NCBI GenBank assembly: GCA_025463125.1
Contig: JAOAPX010000099.1
Coordinates: 1-64,000 of the forward strand
Origin: Acidobacteriota bacterium
GTDB taxonomy: Bacteria > Acidobacteriota > Blastocatellia > Pyrinomonadales > Pyrinomonadaceae
DNA: 64,000 nt
Direction: 5' to 3'
Part shown: positions 1 through 8,303 of the stretch, piece after piece
How the letters are laid out: each line of letters starts with the position of its first letter
Position numbering within the stretch: position 1 is the first letter of the stretch
Position numbers and translations under genes: made by a program
The notes under the pieces: model-generated
Told to the model about the DNA's origin: nothing
The model's database searches: none
The model's input: the letters and a program-made list of their open reading frames with translations, nothing else

Positions 1-404
1 AGATGCGCCGGGTTGTAATAATCGAAATCGGAAAGAGTTCCGCTCATAACGATCGCGTCCGGGTTGAAGGATTTAACCGCGTCGGACACTTCGGAAAGAT
101 GAACGGTTAAGGTTTTCGGCTGCTGTACTAGGCGAATCACGTTTTTCGCGATGTTGTCGCACGCCATTCCGGAAATCTTTCTTTCAAAACGCAATTTCGA
201 TTCGGTCGTGCCGTTCCATTCGGTTTTCGCCAGTTCGGACAAATCCGACGGATAGCGCAGAAGATTGTTGACGATCAATACCTTCGCGTGTTTTATTCGC
301 TTTTCTATCGGCTCGTAGCGACAAAAATTCTGATTGTTATACGGAAACGGCAGATTCTGCGATTCCTGCATTTCTTTTGTTATAACTGTTCCGGCATCCA
401 ACAT
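1..404 (-). CDS. Partial protein, possible class I glutamine-amidotransferase-like fold
   Basis: An open frame on the minus strand runs off the left edge. It starts at ATG 404 or, equally plausibly, ATG 371; neither has a clear Shine-Dalgarno. After a polar N-terminus it reads a beta-strand-like segment AKVLIVNNLLRYPSDL and then PDAIVMSGTLSDFDYYNP. That layout resembles the first strands of GATase1 domains, where a hydrophobic strand ends in (V/I)xSGG or similar before a loop. The catalytic Cys/His region lies outside the window, so the function is only a guess. Codon use matches the neighbours. It is separated from the next minus-strand gene upstream by a hairpin at 413-448. Confidence 0.5.
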   Translation of the reverse strand, partial: MLDAGTVITKEMQESQNLPFPYNNQNFCRYEPIEKRIKHAKVLIVNNLLRYPSDLSELAKTEWNGTTESKLRFERKISGMACDNIAKNVIRLVQQPKTLTVHLSEVSDAVKSFNPDAIVMSGTLSDFDYYNPAH

Positions 405-412
405 ATAATTAA

Positions 413-448
413 AAAGAACGCCGCGTTTATATTTCGACGGCATTCTTT
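413..448 (-). terminator. Hairpin downstream of the 538-1011 gene
   Basis: Arms at 413-423 and 438-448 pair in 10 of 11 positions with a 14-base loop. Read on the minus strand the hairpin is followed by a T-rich run, as expected for an intrinsic terminator of the gene ending at 538. Confidence 0.55.
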
Positions 449-450
449 AC

Positions 451-481
451 ATATTAACATTTTTTTAAATCGGCGCGTCAA
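451..481 (-). promoter_or_regulatory. Weak candidate promoter for the partial left-edge gene
   Basis: On the minus strand TTGACG (476-481) is followed after 19 bases by TAATAT (451-456), preceded by TG in extended -10 position. The spacing is long and the transcript would include the 413-448 hairpin, so this is only a candidate. Confidence 0.3.
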
Positions 482-537
482 AGACAAAGTTTAGATGCCG
501 TTTATTCTCCGCCTTTTGCCTTTTAGCTTGAGCCGGA

Positions 538-1011
538 TTATTCTCGCTGTTTCGTGCTTTGCCTGAACTCCGGCATCAACGCGCCCGCGCCGATTTCTTC
601 GATTTCCTGCCGCAAATCTTTTATCAAATTAGCGCGCATACGTCCGCGCGCCGAAGGGGTTTTATCGAACGTTTTTTCTTCAAACAGTAAAAGCGTTTTA
701 TGCCATGAGACTTCGAGCTCGTCAGCCAGCGTTGAAATTTTTGTGATGTCGTAGGGAATCGCCACGTCCTGGCAGCCGATGCGCGCGAAAACCTGTAGAT
801 ACCTGGCGGTTGATAAATCGGGGCAGGTGAAGCGGTAATTGCCGACTTTTAATTCGATGCCGAGAAGCGTGTGAAGGATTTCAGCGTGATTTTCTTTTTT
901 CGGAACGTTGATGTGATACGACCGCGTTCTCTGCGTGCGAACCCGTTCGCGATAAATCAGCGGAATCCATTCTTCGCTTATTTGTTCCCGAATCTCGACT
1001 GTCGTTTCCAT
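538..1011 (-). CDS. Conserved-looking hypothetical protein, 157 aa
   Basis: A soluble 157-residue protein with no signal peptide or membrane segment. I do not recognise the family. The middle contains two Cys residues (CPDLSTARYLQVFARIGCQDV), then a helical stretch and a basic, Arg/Lys-rich C-terminal helix rich in Glu. Codon use and third-position composition match the surrounding genes. It is transcribed in the same direction as the nuo operon but is separated from nuoN by a strong hairpin (1053-1110), so it is probably its own unit. The start is ATG 1011. It could be a small regulatory or adaptor protein; no function can be assigned from sequence alone. Confidence 0.7.
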   Translation of the reverse strand: METTVEIREQISEEWIPLIYRERVRTQRTRSYHINVPKKENHAEILHTLLGIELKVGNYRFTCPDLSTARYLQVFARIGCQDVAIPYDITKISTLADELEVSWHKTLLLFEEKTFDKTPSARGRMRANLIKDLRQEIEEIGAGALMPEFRQSTKQRE

Positions 1012-1052
1012 ATAGAAAAACCGTTTTACAGATTAACACAAAAAAAATCGTA

Positions 1053-1110
1053 AAACTGAAAATGGATAATGGAAAGTATAAAATTAATTTCCATTATCCA
1101 TTTTCAGTTT
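1053..1110. repeat. 23-bp perfect inverted repeat; nuo operon terminator, built of 7-base units
   Basis: Arms 1053-1075 and 1088-1110 are exact reverse complements with a 12-base loop. Read on the minus strand the hairpin lies 17 bases past the nuoN stop codon and is followed by T-rich sequence, so it probably terminates the nuo transcript. The left arm divides into 7-base units (AAACTGA, AAATGGA and so on), like other intergenic segments in the window. Confidence 0.75.
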
Positions 1111-1126
1111 CAAATTATAAAGCTTC

Positions 1127-2674
1127 TCAGGGGCGCGTTCCGGCTTTGAAAACCGTGCCGACCGAGGATTTCGAAAATTTTTCGATCACGCCGTCGCTGA
1201 ATATTCCGAAATATAAAACGCCGAGAACCGTTATTAATAATGCTGCGGTAAGCGCGGTCGGAATGCGCGGCGCGAGCCAATCGGTCGTGCGTTCGCGGAA
1301 AAACATAACGACGATCAGGCGCAGGTAATAATACGCCGAAATCGCCGTGTTGACGGCGGCGGCGATAACCATAACCGTTAAAAGCAGGTTGTTGGCTTCG
1401 AGCGCCGGTCGGAAAACCATTACTTTGCCCATAAAGCCGGCAGTCAAAGGCAATCCGAGCAGACTGAGCATAAACAGCGAAAGCGTAAATGCGAGAGCCG
1501 GAGCGCGAAAACCGATGCCGTTATAATCTTCAAAAGCGGTGCGGCGGTCGTTTTTCTGTCCGAGCAAAGTAACGATTGCGAACGCTCCCAAATTTGTTAC
1601 CGCGTACGTCAGCATATAAAAAGCGACGGCGGCAATCGCTGCGTCTCTCTGCTGCATGTTTTTCGCCATTCCGGCGCCGATAAATCCGACCATCGCGTAG
1701 CCCGCGTGAGCGATCGAAGAATACGCGAGCATTCTTTTGACGTTGTCCTGCAAAATCGCCGCGATGTTTCCGACGGTCATCGTCAAGATCGCCATTACGG
1801 AAAGCGCCGTAACCCAGGATTCGTGCAAAAATTCCGATGCCTGAACTCCGGCGATCAGCGGGAATCCGAGAACGAAAACTCTGAGAAACGATGCGAAAGC
1901 GGCTGATTTAGAACCGACCGCCATAAAAGCCGTAACCGGCGTCGGCGCGCCTTCGTAAACATCCGGCGTCCAGACGTGAAACGGAACGGTCGCCACCTTG
2001 AAGCCGAAACCGACGATCATCATCGCGCCGCCGACCAGAAGAAGAGCCGGGAAGTTCGGGTTAGCCACTTTCAGAGCGATTTCGGTGATGTTGGTCGATC
2101 CGGTCGCGCCGTAAATCAAAGCCATCCCGTAAAGCAGAAACGCAGACGCGAACGAACCTAGAATGAAATATTTCATTGCCGATTCGTTTGACTTTAAATC
2201 TCCGCGGCGAAGCCCAGCCATTACGTATGTCGCGATTGAAAGCGTTTCGAGCCCGAGAAATATAATCACCAGATCGTTTCCCGAAGCCATAAACATCATC
2301 CCGAACGTGGCGAAAAGCAGCAGCGCGTGATACTCGCCGATCGGAACGTCTTCATTGTCAGCCCAAACGCTTGAGATCAGAATGGTTACTGCCGAAACCA
2401 GCAGAAAAACGATCGTAAAACTCAGTCTCAAACCGTCGCTGGCGATCATTCCGTTCCAACCGGTTTGCGGAGCGTCATTCCACATCGATACCAGGAAGAA
2501 GGCGGAAATCGCCAGACCGATCAAAGAGATAGCGCCTGTGACGCTGCGCTGGCGCGGCACGAAGCTGTCGTAAAGCATTACGATAACGCCCGTCAGTGCG
2601 ACAATCATTTCCGGTAAAACAATCGGGAGATTGACGTTCGGATTAACTAAATTCTGCAATAAAATCGTGTTCAT
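1127..2674 (-). CDS. nuoN: NADH-quinone oxidoreductase subunit N
   Basis: A membrane subunit of respiratory complex I, one of three antiporter-like proton-pumping subunits (L, M, N). The 515-residue protein is a string of about 14 hydrophobic helices with the proton-antiporter domain in the centre. Recognisable segments are the broken-helix motif KVATVPFHVWTPDVYEGAP, where the Lys is the conserved pumping residue, and LAYSSIAHAGYAMVGFIGAG. It is the last gene of the operon, 45 bases after nuoM, and is followed by a strong hairpin. Length and order match the family norm. Confidence 0.97.
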   Translation of the reverse strand: MNTILLQNLVNPNVNLPIVLPEMIVALTGVIVMLYDSFVPRQRSVTGAISLIGLAISAFFLVSMWNDAPQTGWNGMIASDGLRLSFTIVFLLVSAVTILISSVWADNEDVPIGEYHALLLFATFGMMFMASGNDLVIIFLGLETLSIATYVMAGLRRGDLKSNESAMKYFILGSFASAFLLYGMALIYGATGSTNITEIALKVANPNFPALLLVGGAMMIVGFGFKVATVPFHVWTPDVYEGAPTPVTAFMAVGSKSAAFASFLRVFVLGFPLIAGVQASEFLHESWVTALSVMAILTMTVGNIAAILQDNVKRMLAYSSIAHAGYAMVGFIGAGMAKNMQQRDAAIAAVAFYMLTYAVTNLGAFAIVTLLGQKNDRRTAFEDYNGIGFRAPALAFTLSLFMLSLLGLPLTAGFMGKVMVFRPALEANNLLLTVMVIAAAVNTAISAYYYLRLIVVMFFRERTTDWLAPRIPTALTAALLITVLGVLYFGIFSDGVIEKFSKSSVGTVFKAGTRP

Positions 2675-2719
2675 TTTACTCTTAAAAAAATGCTTCTAAA
2701 GCTTTTTCCGCTGTTCAAT

Positions 2720-4327
2720 TTAATGTGCCGCCGGTTTCGCGGTTTGAATTACGGCTTTCGGAACGGATTCGGCGTGTTCGATTGTTCCGCCCGCCTGTTT
2801 TGTCAGTCTCTCTTCAATCGCGACGATCGATTCGCGCGAGCGATCGAGAAACGGCGCAGGGTAAACGCCCATATAAACCATCAAAAACAAAAGCGGGGCG
2901 ATCAGACCGATTTCGCGCCAGCTCAAATCTTTCAGAGTTTTGTTTTTCGGATTCGTAACTTTGCCGAAAAACACGCGCTGAACCATCCACAAAAGATAAA
3001 CCGCCGCGAAAATCACGCCCGTTCCGGCAAACATCGTCGCGAGCCGCGGATACGAAACCGCCGTCGAGTTCCACATTCCTATCATCGTCAGAAACTCGCC
3101 GACGAAACCGTTTAAGAAAGGCAGACCGATCGAAGACATCGTCGTAAAAACGAAAATCGTCGCGTAAATCGGCATCACGCTCGCCAGACCGCCGTATTCG
3201 GTGATCGCTCGCGTGTGCCGGCGCTCGTATATAAAGCCGACGAGCAAAAAGAGCGCGCCGGTCGAAATTCCGTGGTTGAGCATTTGATAAAGCGCGCCCT
3301 GCATTCCCATTTCGGTAAACGAGAACATTCCGAGCATGACAAAACCCATATGCGCGACCGACGAATAAGCGACAAGTCGTTTAATGTCCGGCTGAACCAT
3401 CGCGACGAGCGCGCCGTAAATAATGCCGATGATCGAGAGAATGATGAAAATCCACGCCAGCTCGCGCGAAGCCTCGGGAAAAAGCGTAAAGTTAAAACGC
3501 ATTAACCCGTAAGTTCCCATTTTCAAAAGCACAGCCGCCAGAATAACCGAGCCTGCGGTCGGCGCTTCGGTGTGCGCGTCCGGCAGCCATGTGTGAAACG
3601 GGAAAAGCGGGACTTTAATCGAAAAGGCGAGCGCAAAAGCGAGAAACAAAAGCAATCCGGTTTGATGCGAAAAGACCATCGTTCCGGTTTTCAGCGAATT
3701 GAGAAGCGTTACGAAATCGAATGTTCCCGTTCCGGTCTGATCGGCGTGAATATAATACAAGCCGATGATCGCGACGAGCATCAGCAAACTGCCGAGCGCC
3801 GTGTAAATAAAAAACTTGACCGCCGCGTAGATTCGATTTTCGCCGCCCCAGATTCCGATCAAAAAGAACATCGGAACGAGCGAAGCTTCAAAGAAAAGAT
3901 AAAAAACTAAAAGGTCGAGCGAGCAGAAAACGCCGATCATCGCGCTTTCTAAAAGAAGCAGAAAAACGTAAAAAGCATTCGAGCGCTTTTCGACCGCGTG
4001 CCACGTCGAGAGAACGGCAATCGGCATTATAAAAGTCGTCAAAACGACCAGCCACAGCGAAAGCCCGTCAACGCCGATATGATAATTCGTATTGATCGCC
4101 TGTATCCACGGCACGTTTTTCTCAAAGAAAAACCCGTTTGCCGAAGCCGCGCTTTTATCTAAAATCAGGAAAAGCGACAGCAAAAAGTTTACAGCCGTCC
4201 AAAAAAGCGTTACCCATTTCAGGTGACTTTCCTGCTTCCAGAACATCTGGTGTCCGATGATGGAAACTGCACCGATGACGGGAAGCAAAATTAAAATCGT
4301 TAAAAGATTCTCTGCTATAAAATCCAT
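2720..4327 (-). CDS. nuoM: NADH-quinone oxidoreductase subunit M
   Basis: The antiporter-like membrane subunit M of complex I, 535 residues and about 14 transmembrane helices. The conserved Glu of helix 5 is in YLFFEASLVPMFFLIG, and the pumping Lys and discontinuous helix are in FSIKVPLFPFHTWLPDAH. The C-terminus ends in a short Ala/Lys-rich cytoplasmic tail. It lies between nuoL and nuoN in the expected order. The 83-base gap from nuoL contains an inverted repeat and 7-base repeat units rather than a clear terminator. Confidence 0.97.
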   Translation of the reverse strand: MDFIAENLLTILILLPVIGAVSIIGHQMFWKQESHLKWVTLFWTAVNFLLSLFLILDKSAASANGFFFEKNVPWIQAINTNYHIGVDGLSLWLVVLTTFIMPIAVLSTWHAVEKRSNAFYVFLLLLESAMIGVFCSLDLLVFYLFFEASLVPMFFLIGIWGGENRIYAAVKFFIYTALGSLLMLVAIIGLYYIHADQTGTGTFDFVTLLNSLKTGTMVFSHQTGLLLFLAFALAFSIKVPLFPFHTWLPDAHTEAPTAGSVILAAVLLKMGTYGLMRFNFTLFPEASRELAWIFIILSIIGIIYGALVAMVQPDIKRLVAYSSVAHMGFVMLGMFSFTEMGMQGALYQMLNHGISTGALFLLVGFIYERRHTRAITEYGGLASVMPIYATIFVFTTMSSIGLPFLNGFVGEFLTMIGMWNSTAVSYPRLATMFAGTGVIFAAVYLLWMVQRVFFGKVTNPKNKTLKDLSWREIGLIAPLLFLMVYMGVYPAPFLDRSRESIVAIEERLTKQAGGTIEHAESVPKAVIQTAKPAAH

Positions 4328-4335
4328 TTTAGTAA

Positions 4336-4390
4336 TTTGGTTTTTGGTTCTGGTTTCCGGTTTTTACTAAATGTTAGTAAAAACCGGAAA
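4336..4390. repeat. Inverted repeat with 7-base phased units between nuoL and nuoM
   Basis: Arms 4355-4370 and 4376-4390 pair perfectly except for one extra T in the left arm. The flanking 4336-4370 segment repeats GGTT-rich 7-base units (GGTTTTT, GGTTCTG, then GTTTCCG). On the minus strand no U-run follows the hairpin, so it looks like a processing or spacer element rather than a terminator. Confidence 0.6.
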
Positions 4391-4409
4391 TCAAAGTTCA
4401 AAAAGCTTT

Positions 4410-6731
4410 TTATCCAATCAACCTAAATCCGTAATAAATAAAATATCCGATGACGATCAGCGCGCCGAAAAGAATGAACGCGGCGTAGCTTCGAACGAAT
4501 CCGACCTGAATTCCGCGCGCGACGCCGCCGAGCGCGGCGACAAAATGACCGACGCCGTTTACGATACCGTCAATAACGCCGATGTCGATGCCTTTCCAAA
4601 GCGCGTTGCGCGATAAATTGGTAATCGGATCGACGATATAGCCGTTATAAAGTTCATCGACGCGCCATTTTTCCGCGAGAATCTTCGGCATTCTCTTAAG
4701 CGGGCTTTTTTGAAAAATCATCCATCCCGTGCCGATGCCGAGGGCTGCTAATAAAACCGATAGCCCCGCGAGAAGACGTTCGTTGCGGACTTCTTCGGGT
4801 GAATGTGCGTCGTGCGCCGCTTCGGTCGCTGCGGCGGAAGCAGCGTGCCCGGCACCCGCCGCATTTGTGGCGGCAGGCGCGTGTTCGCCTGTCGCTGCCG
4901 TTGAATGACCGGCTTCTTTGTGTGAAACTTTCGCAATGATCGGCTCAAGCGTGTGTTCGAAAACATTCGCGTCCTTGATGCCGACGAGCGAGCTCAAAGC
5001 ATACGGAACGCCCATCAAGCCGCCGAATGTCGAAAGAATAGCAAGAACGATCAGCGGAACGGTCATCACCCAGGGCGATTCGTGCGGCTTGAAATCGTGT
5101 GCAAGCGCGTGGTGATGTTCGTCTTCGTCATCGTGCTCGTCGTGCGCCGCGCCGTGCCCGTCATCATAATGATGCGCAGCGGCGTGCGCGTCTCCGTGCG
5201 GTTCGACCGCGTCCGAAGCGTCGCCGAAAGCGTATGCGTTTTCTTCTGCGCGTGCTGCATCGTGCGGATGCTCGGCGACCGGCAATTCCTCATGAAATCT
5301 TTCTTCGCCCCAGAAGGTCATAACCATCATTCTGGTCATATAAACGGCGGTCAAAACGGCTGTTACAAGCCCGACAATCCACAAAACGTAATTCCACGGC
5401 TCGGGAATATTCGGCGAAGCGAATGTTTTATAAAGAATTTCGTCTTTCGAGAAAAATCCCGCGAAAATGGGAATTCCCGAAATCGCCAGCCAGCCCGTCA
5501 GCATCGTCGCAAACGTGATCGGCATATATTTTTTCAAATTGCCCATTCTGCGCATATCCTGTTCGTGGTGCATTCCGTGAATGACCGAACCGGAACCGAG
5601 GAATAAAAGAGCTTTGAAAAAGGCGTGCGTCATAACGTGGAAAATCGCCGCCGTGAAAGCGCCGACGCCGCACGCCAGAAACATATAACCCAATTGCGAA
5701 ACGGTCGAATAAGCGAGAACCTTTTTGATGTCGTTTTGCGCCAGACCGATTGTGGCGGCGAAAATCGCCGTCGCCGCGCCGATGATCGCGACGATAAACA
5801 TCGCCGTCGGCGCGTTTTGAAAAATCGCGTTCGAACGAACCACCAAGTAAACGCCCGCCGTAACCATCGTCGCCGCGTGAATCAAAGCGGAAACCGGAGT
5901 CGGACCAGCCATCGCGTCCGGAAGCCACGTGAAAAGCGGAATCTGCGCTGATTTACCGGTCGCGCCGACAAATAAAAGAACGGCGATCGAAGTCAGTCCG
6001 CCCGCGAAAATCGCTGCCCCGGCGAACGATTCGGGCGCCATTACGTTTTGCGAAACCCACGTGAAAACGCTCTGAACCTGCGCCCCGTCGACGGTTTTGT
6101 CGAAAAAGGAAATCGAGCCCGTCATCGAGTACATCAGGAAAATCGCCATCAAAACGCCCCAGTCGCCGATGCGGTTCATGACGAAAGCTTTTTTCGCCGC
6201 TTTTCTCGCTTCGTCGCGCTTGATGTAGTAACCGATGAGCAAATATGAGCAAAGACCGACGCCTTCCCATCCGACGAACATCAGCAGATAGTTATCCGCG
6301 AGAATGAGCGTCAGCATCGAGAACATAAACAGGTTTAAGTAAGCGAAAAAGCGATAGAAGCCTTTATCGCCGTGCATATAACCGGTGGCGAAAACGTGTA
6401 TCAAAAGTCCGACGAACGTGATGAAACAGACGTAAATTCCCGAAAGCCTGTCCATTCCCAAGCCGAAATCGGCGCGGAAGCTTCCAACCTGAATCCACGT
6501 CCAAATATGGTCGAGAACCGGTTTGCCTTCGGGCGCGGACAAAGCGCCGATATGAGGCGTTCCGATGCCGAAAGCGATCATAAACGCGACCACGCACGAA
6601 ACGCCGACAGCCGCACAAGCCACAACGCCGCTGAACAATTCATTTTTCAGTCGTCCGCCGATCAGCCAGTTGATTACAGCACCGACGAGCGGCGCGAAAA
6701 TTATTAGACTTAAAAGATTGTTTTCAGTCAT
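4410..6731 (-). CDS. nuoL: NADH-quinone oxidoreductase subunit L with two His-rich insertions
   Basis: The largest antiporter-like subunit, carrying the lateral helix of complex I. The core motifs are intact: Glu156 in GWEGVGLCSYLL, and Lys260 and the broken helix in GKSAQIPLFTWLPDAMAGP. At 773 residues it is about 160 longer than E. coli NuoL (613). The excess lies in two inserts. Residues 478-550 are rich in His, Asp and Glu, with about 15 His. Residues 600-645 are Ala/His-rich. Both separate hydrophobic segments and should be exposed loops. The ATG overlaps the TAA of the upstream GNAT gene by one base, suggesting translational coupling. Confidence 0.97.
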   Translation of the reverse strand: MTENNLLSLIIFAPLVGAVINWLIGGRLKNELFSGVVACAAVGVSCVVAFMIAFGIGTPHIGALSAPEGKPVLDHIWTWIQVGSFRADFGLGMDRLSGIYVCFITFVGLLIHVFATGYMHGDKGFYRFFAYLNLFMFSMLTLILADNYLLMFVGWEGVGLCSYLLIGYYIKRDEARKAAKKAFVMNRIGDWGVLMAIFLMYSMTGSISFFDKTVDGAQVQSVFTWVSQNVMAPESFAGAAIFAGGLTSIAVLLFVGATGKSAQIPLFTWLPDAMAGPTPVSALIHAATMVTAGVYLVVRSNAIFQNAPTAMFIVAIIGAATAIFAATIGLAQNDIKKVLAYSTVSQLGYMFLACGVGAFTAAIFHVMTHAFFKALLFLGSGSVIHGMHHEQDMRRMGNLKKYMPITFATMLTGWLAISGIPIFAGFFSKDEILYKTFASPNIPEPWNYVLWIVGLVTAVLTAVYMTRMMVMTFWGEERFHEELPVAEHPHDAARAEENAYAFGDASDAVEPHGDAHAAAHHYDDGHGAAHDEHDDEDEHHHALAHDFKPHESPWVMTVPLIVLAILSTFGGLMGVPYALSSLVGIKDANVFEHTLEPIIAKVSHKEAGHSTAATGEHAPAATNAAGAGHAASAAATEAAHDAHSPEEVRNERLLAGLSVLLAALGIGTGWMIFQKSPLKRMPKILAEKWRVDELYNGYIVDPITNLSRNALWKGIDIGVIDGIVNGVGHFVAALGGVARGIQVGFVRSYAAFILFGALIVIGYFIYYGFRLIG

Positions 6732-7216
6732 TATTTTTCTATATCGGTCAAACCCAACATCATTTCCAGCATCGTAGTTTCAAAACCCGCGCGCTCAAAT
6801 AATCGGCGCGCGTTTTCGTTTTGAACGGCAACGCTTAATATCAATTTCGACGCTCCAAATTCCTTTGCCGCTTCGCTTGCGGCGGCGAGCAAACTCTTTC
6901 CGGCGTTGCAGCCGCGAGCCGCTTCGTCAACGTACAAATCATGTATCCGAGCGGCTGATTCTAATAAGTCTGCGTAGTTTTTCAGTTCAAACCCGACAAA
7001 CGCGAATCCGACGACTTTTCCGTCCAATTCCGCAACCAATACAGCCGAATCTTCCGCGCTCGTTTGTCTTTCGTAAAACGCCGCTGCCTGCGCCTGACTG
7101 CCGAGCGGCGAGAAACGCCGCTCATCGTAATCCAGATGCTGCTGCGCAAGCCGCCGCGCGAAAACGGCAATCGTTTGCGCGTCTGCGGCGGTGGCTCGAC
7201 GAATGACGAGAGCCAT
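6731..7216 (-). CDS. GNAT-family N-acetyltransferase inside the nuo operon
   Basis: A 161-residue acetyltransferase-like protein. The N-terminus (IRRATAADAQTIAVFARRLA) is the typical GNAT strand 1/helix 1. The acetyl-CoA pyrophosphate loop appears as LYVDEAARGCNAGKSLL, where the usual RGxGxG has Asn in place of the middle Gly. The C-terminal strand NENARRLFERAGFE is also characteristic. It sits between nuoK (9 bases downstream of its start) and nuoL (TAATG overlap), with an AAGGA Shine-Dalgarno 6 bases before ATG 7216. The substrate is unknown; context permits a respiratory-complex target, but that is inference. Confidence 0.85.
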   Translation of the reverse strand: MALVIRRATAADAQTIAVFARRLAQQHLDYDERRFSPLGSQAQAAAFYERQTSAEDSAVLVAELDGKVVGFAFVGFELKNYADLLESAARIHDLYVDEAARGCNAGKSLLAAASEAAKEFGASKLILSVAVQNENARRLFERAGFETTMLEMMLGLTDIEK

Positions 7217-7225
7217 ATAAAATCC

Positions 7226-7531
7226 TTAATTTTTCAAAATGCTCGCGTCGTCAACGTCAACCGAAACGCGGTTGCGGAAAAACGAGATGATAATTCCGAG
7301 TCCGACGGCAGCTTCAGCCGCCGCGACGCTCATTACCATAAACACGAAAAGCTGCCCGGTGACGTCGGCGTAATAACGCGAAAAGGCGACGAACGTTAAG
7401 TTTACGGCGTTGAGCATAAGCTCGATGCACATAAACATTCCGATGGCGTTGCGCTTAAAGATCACGCCGACCGCGCCGATGGTGAATAAAATTCCTGAAA
7501 GTGCCAGATAGCTTGCTAAACTCGGTTCCAT
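7226..7531 (-). CDS. nuoK: NADH-quinone oxidoreductase subunit K
   Basis: A small 101-residue membrane subunit with three helices. The two conserved buried Glu residues of the proton path are visible in [12 protein letters not shown] and [12 protein letters not shown]. Length is standard. It follows nuoJ after about 100 bases and precedes the inserted GNAT gene instead of directly abutting nuoL. Confidence 0.96.
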   Translation of the reverse strand: MEPSLASYLALSGILFTIGAVGVIFKRNAIGMFMCIELMLNAVNLTFVAFSRYYADVTGQLFVFMVMSVAAAEAAVGLGIIISFFRNRVSVDVDDASILKN

Positions 7532-7631
7532 TTTTTTAGTAGAAGCAGACGGTAAACAGCAACGTGCGGAAAATCTTTCGCCCGATTACTTTCTACTGCC
7601 CGCGTAGTAATTTAACTTTTTCAATTCCGCC

Positions 7632-8216
7632 TTAAAGCGCGATCCGGTAATCGTCTTTATCTTCGCCTTCGTGTCGTCTTTCAAGCTCGCGCTCGACCAT
7701 AGATTCCATTTGCGGCTGGCTTAATTTTCGCACGAGAATAACGCCGCCGATTATCGCCATCAAAAGCAGGATTCCGACGATTTCGACCGGCAAAAGATAT
7801 TCCGTGTACATCGCCGTGCCGATGCTCATAGTTTTTCCGATTGTTTCTTCGGTGTTGACCGCTTGTTTCGGCGCGCGCATTACCGCGTAGAAAACGAAAA
7901 ACGTCTGCACAAGTAGTATCAAGCCGAGCCCGCCGCCGATCGCATACAAATAACGCAGGCGGTTAAGCGGTTTGTCTTCTTCCATATTGAGCAGCATGAT
8001 AACGAAGACCACCAAAACCATGATCGCGCCCGCGTAAATCAGGATTTGCACGGCGGCAATAAACGGCGCGGCAAGCGTCACGTATAAAACCGAAAGGGAA
8101 ACGAAAACGCCGATCAGTGAAATCGCGCTGTAAAGCGGGTTTTTGTGGTAAACCATCGAAATCGCGCAAGCGATAGCGAGTCCGGCGAAAACGAAAAATA
8201 ATGCGGTTGTAGCCAT
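7632..8216 (-). CDS. nuoJ: NADH-quinone oxidoreductase subunit J
   Basis: A membrane subunit of 194 residues with five predicted helices. The conserved helix with the pi-bulge region reads QILIYAGAIMVLVVFVIMLL, which identifies the family. The C-terminal tail is charged and cytoplasmic. The gene directly follows nuoH, although nuoI normally lies between the two; the 87-base gap leaves no room for it. Confidence 0.96.
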   Translation of the reverse strand: MATTALFFVFAGLAIACAISMVYHKNPLYSAISLIGVFVSLSVLYVTLAAPFIAAVQILIYAGAIMVLVVFVIMLLNMEEDKPLNRLRYLYAIGGGLGLILLVQTFFVFYAVMRAPKQAVNTEETIGKTMSIGTAMYTEYLLPVEIVGILLLMAIIGGVILVRKLSQPQMESMVERELERRHEGEDKDDYRIAL

Positions 8217-8303
8217 AGAAAAGTTTTCGGATGTTCCGATGCCAGATAATTAGTAAAAGGCTCGACGCCGGTTTTGGCGCTGAGCTTTCTGACATCTCTT
8301 AAC
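8217..8303 (-). other. nuoH-nuoJ spacer with a small hairpin; nuoI expected here but absent
   Basis: Arms 8260-8269 and 8276-8285 pair in 8 of 10 positions. The spacer encodes nothing I can recognise. In the canonical order nuoH-nuoI-nuoJ, the roughly 150-180 residue ferredoxin-like NuoI would be here. No 4Fe-4S double CxxCxxCxxxCP frame exists in the gap on either strand. Confidence 0.6.

Noticed and set aside
4953-5606. A 217-codon plus-strand frame inside nuoL
   Set aside because: It is antisense to a certain gene, rich in Arg/His/Val as expected from the complement of the His-rich insert, and has no motif or Shine-Dalgarno.
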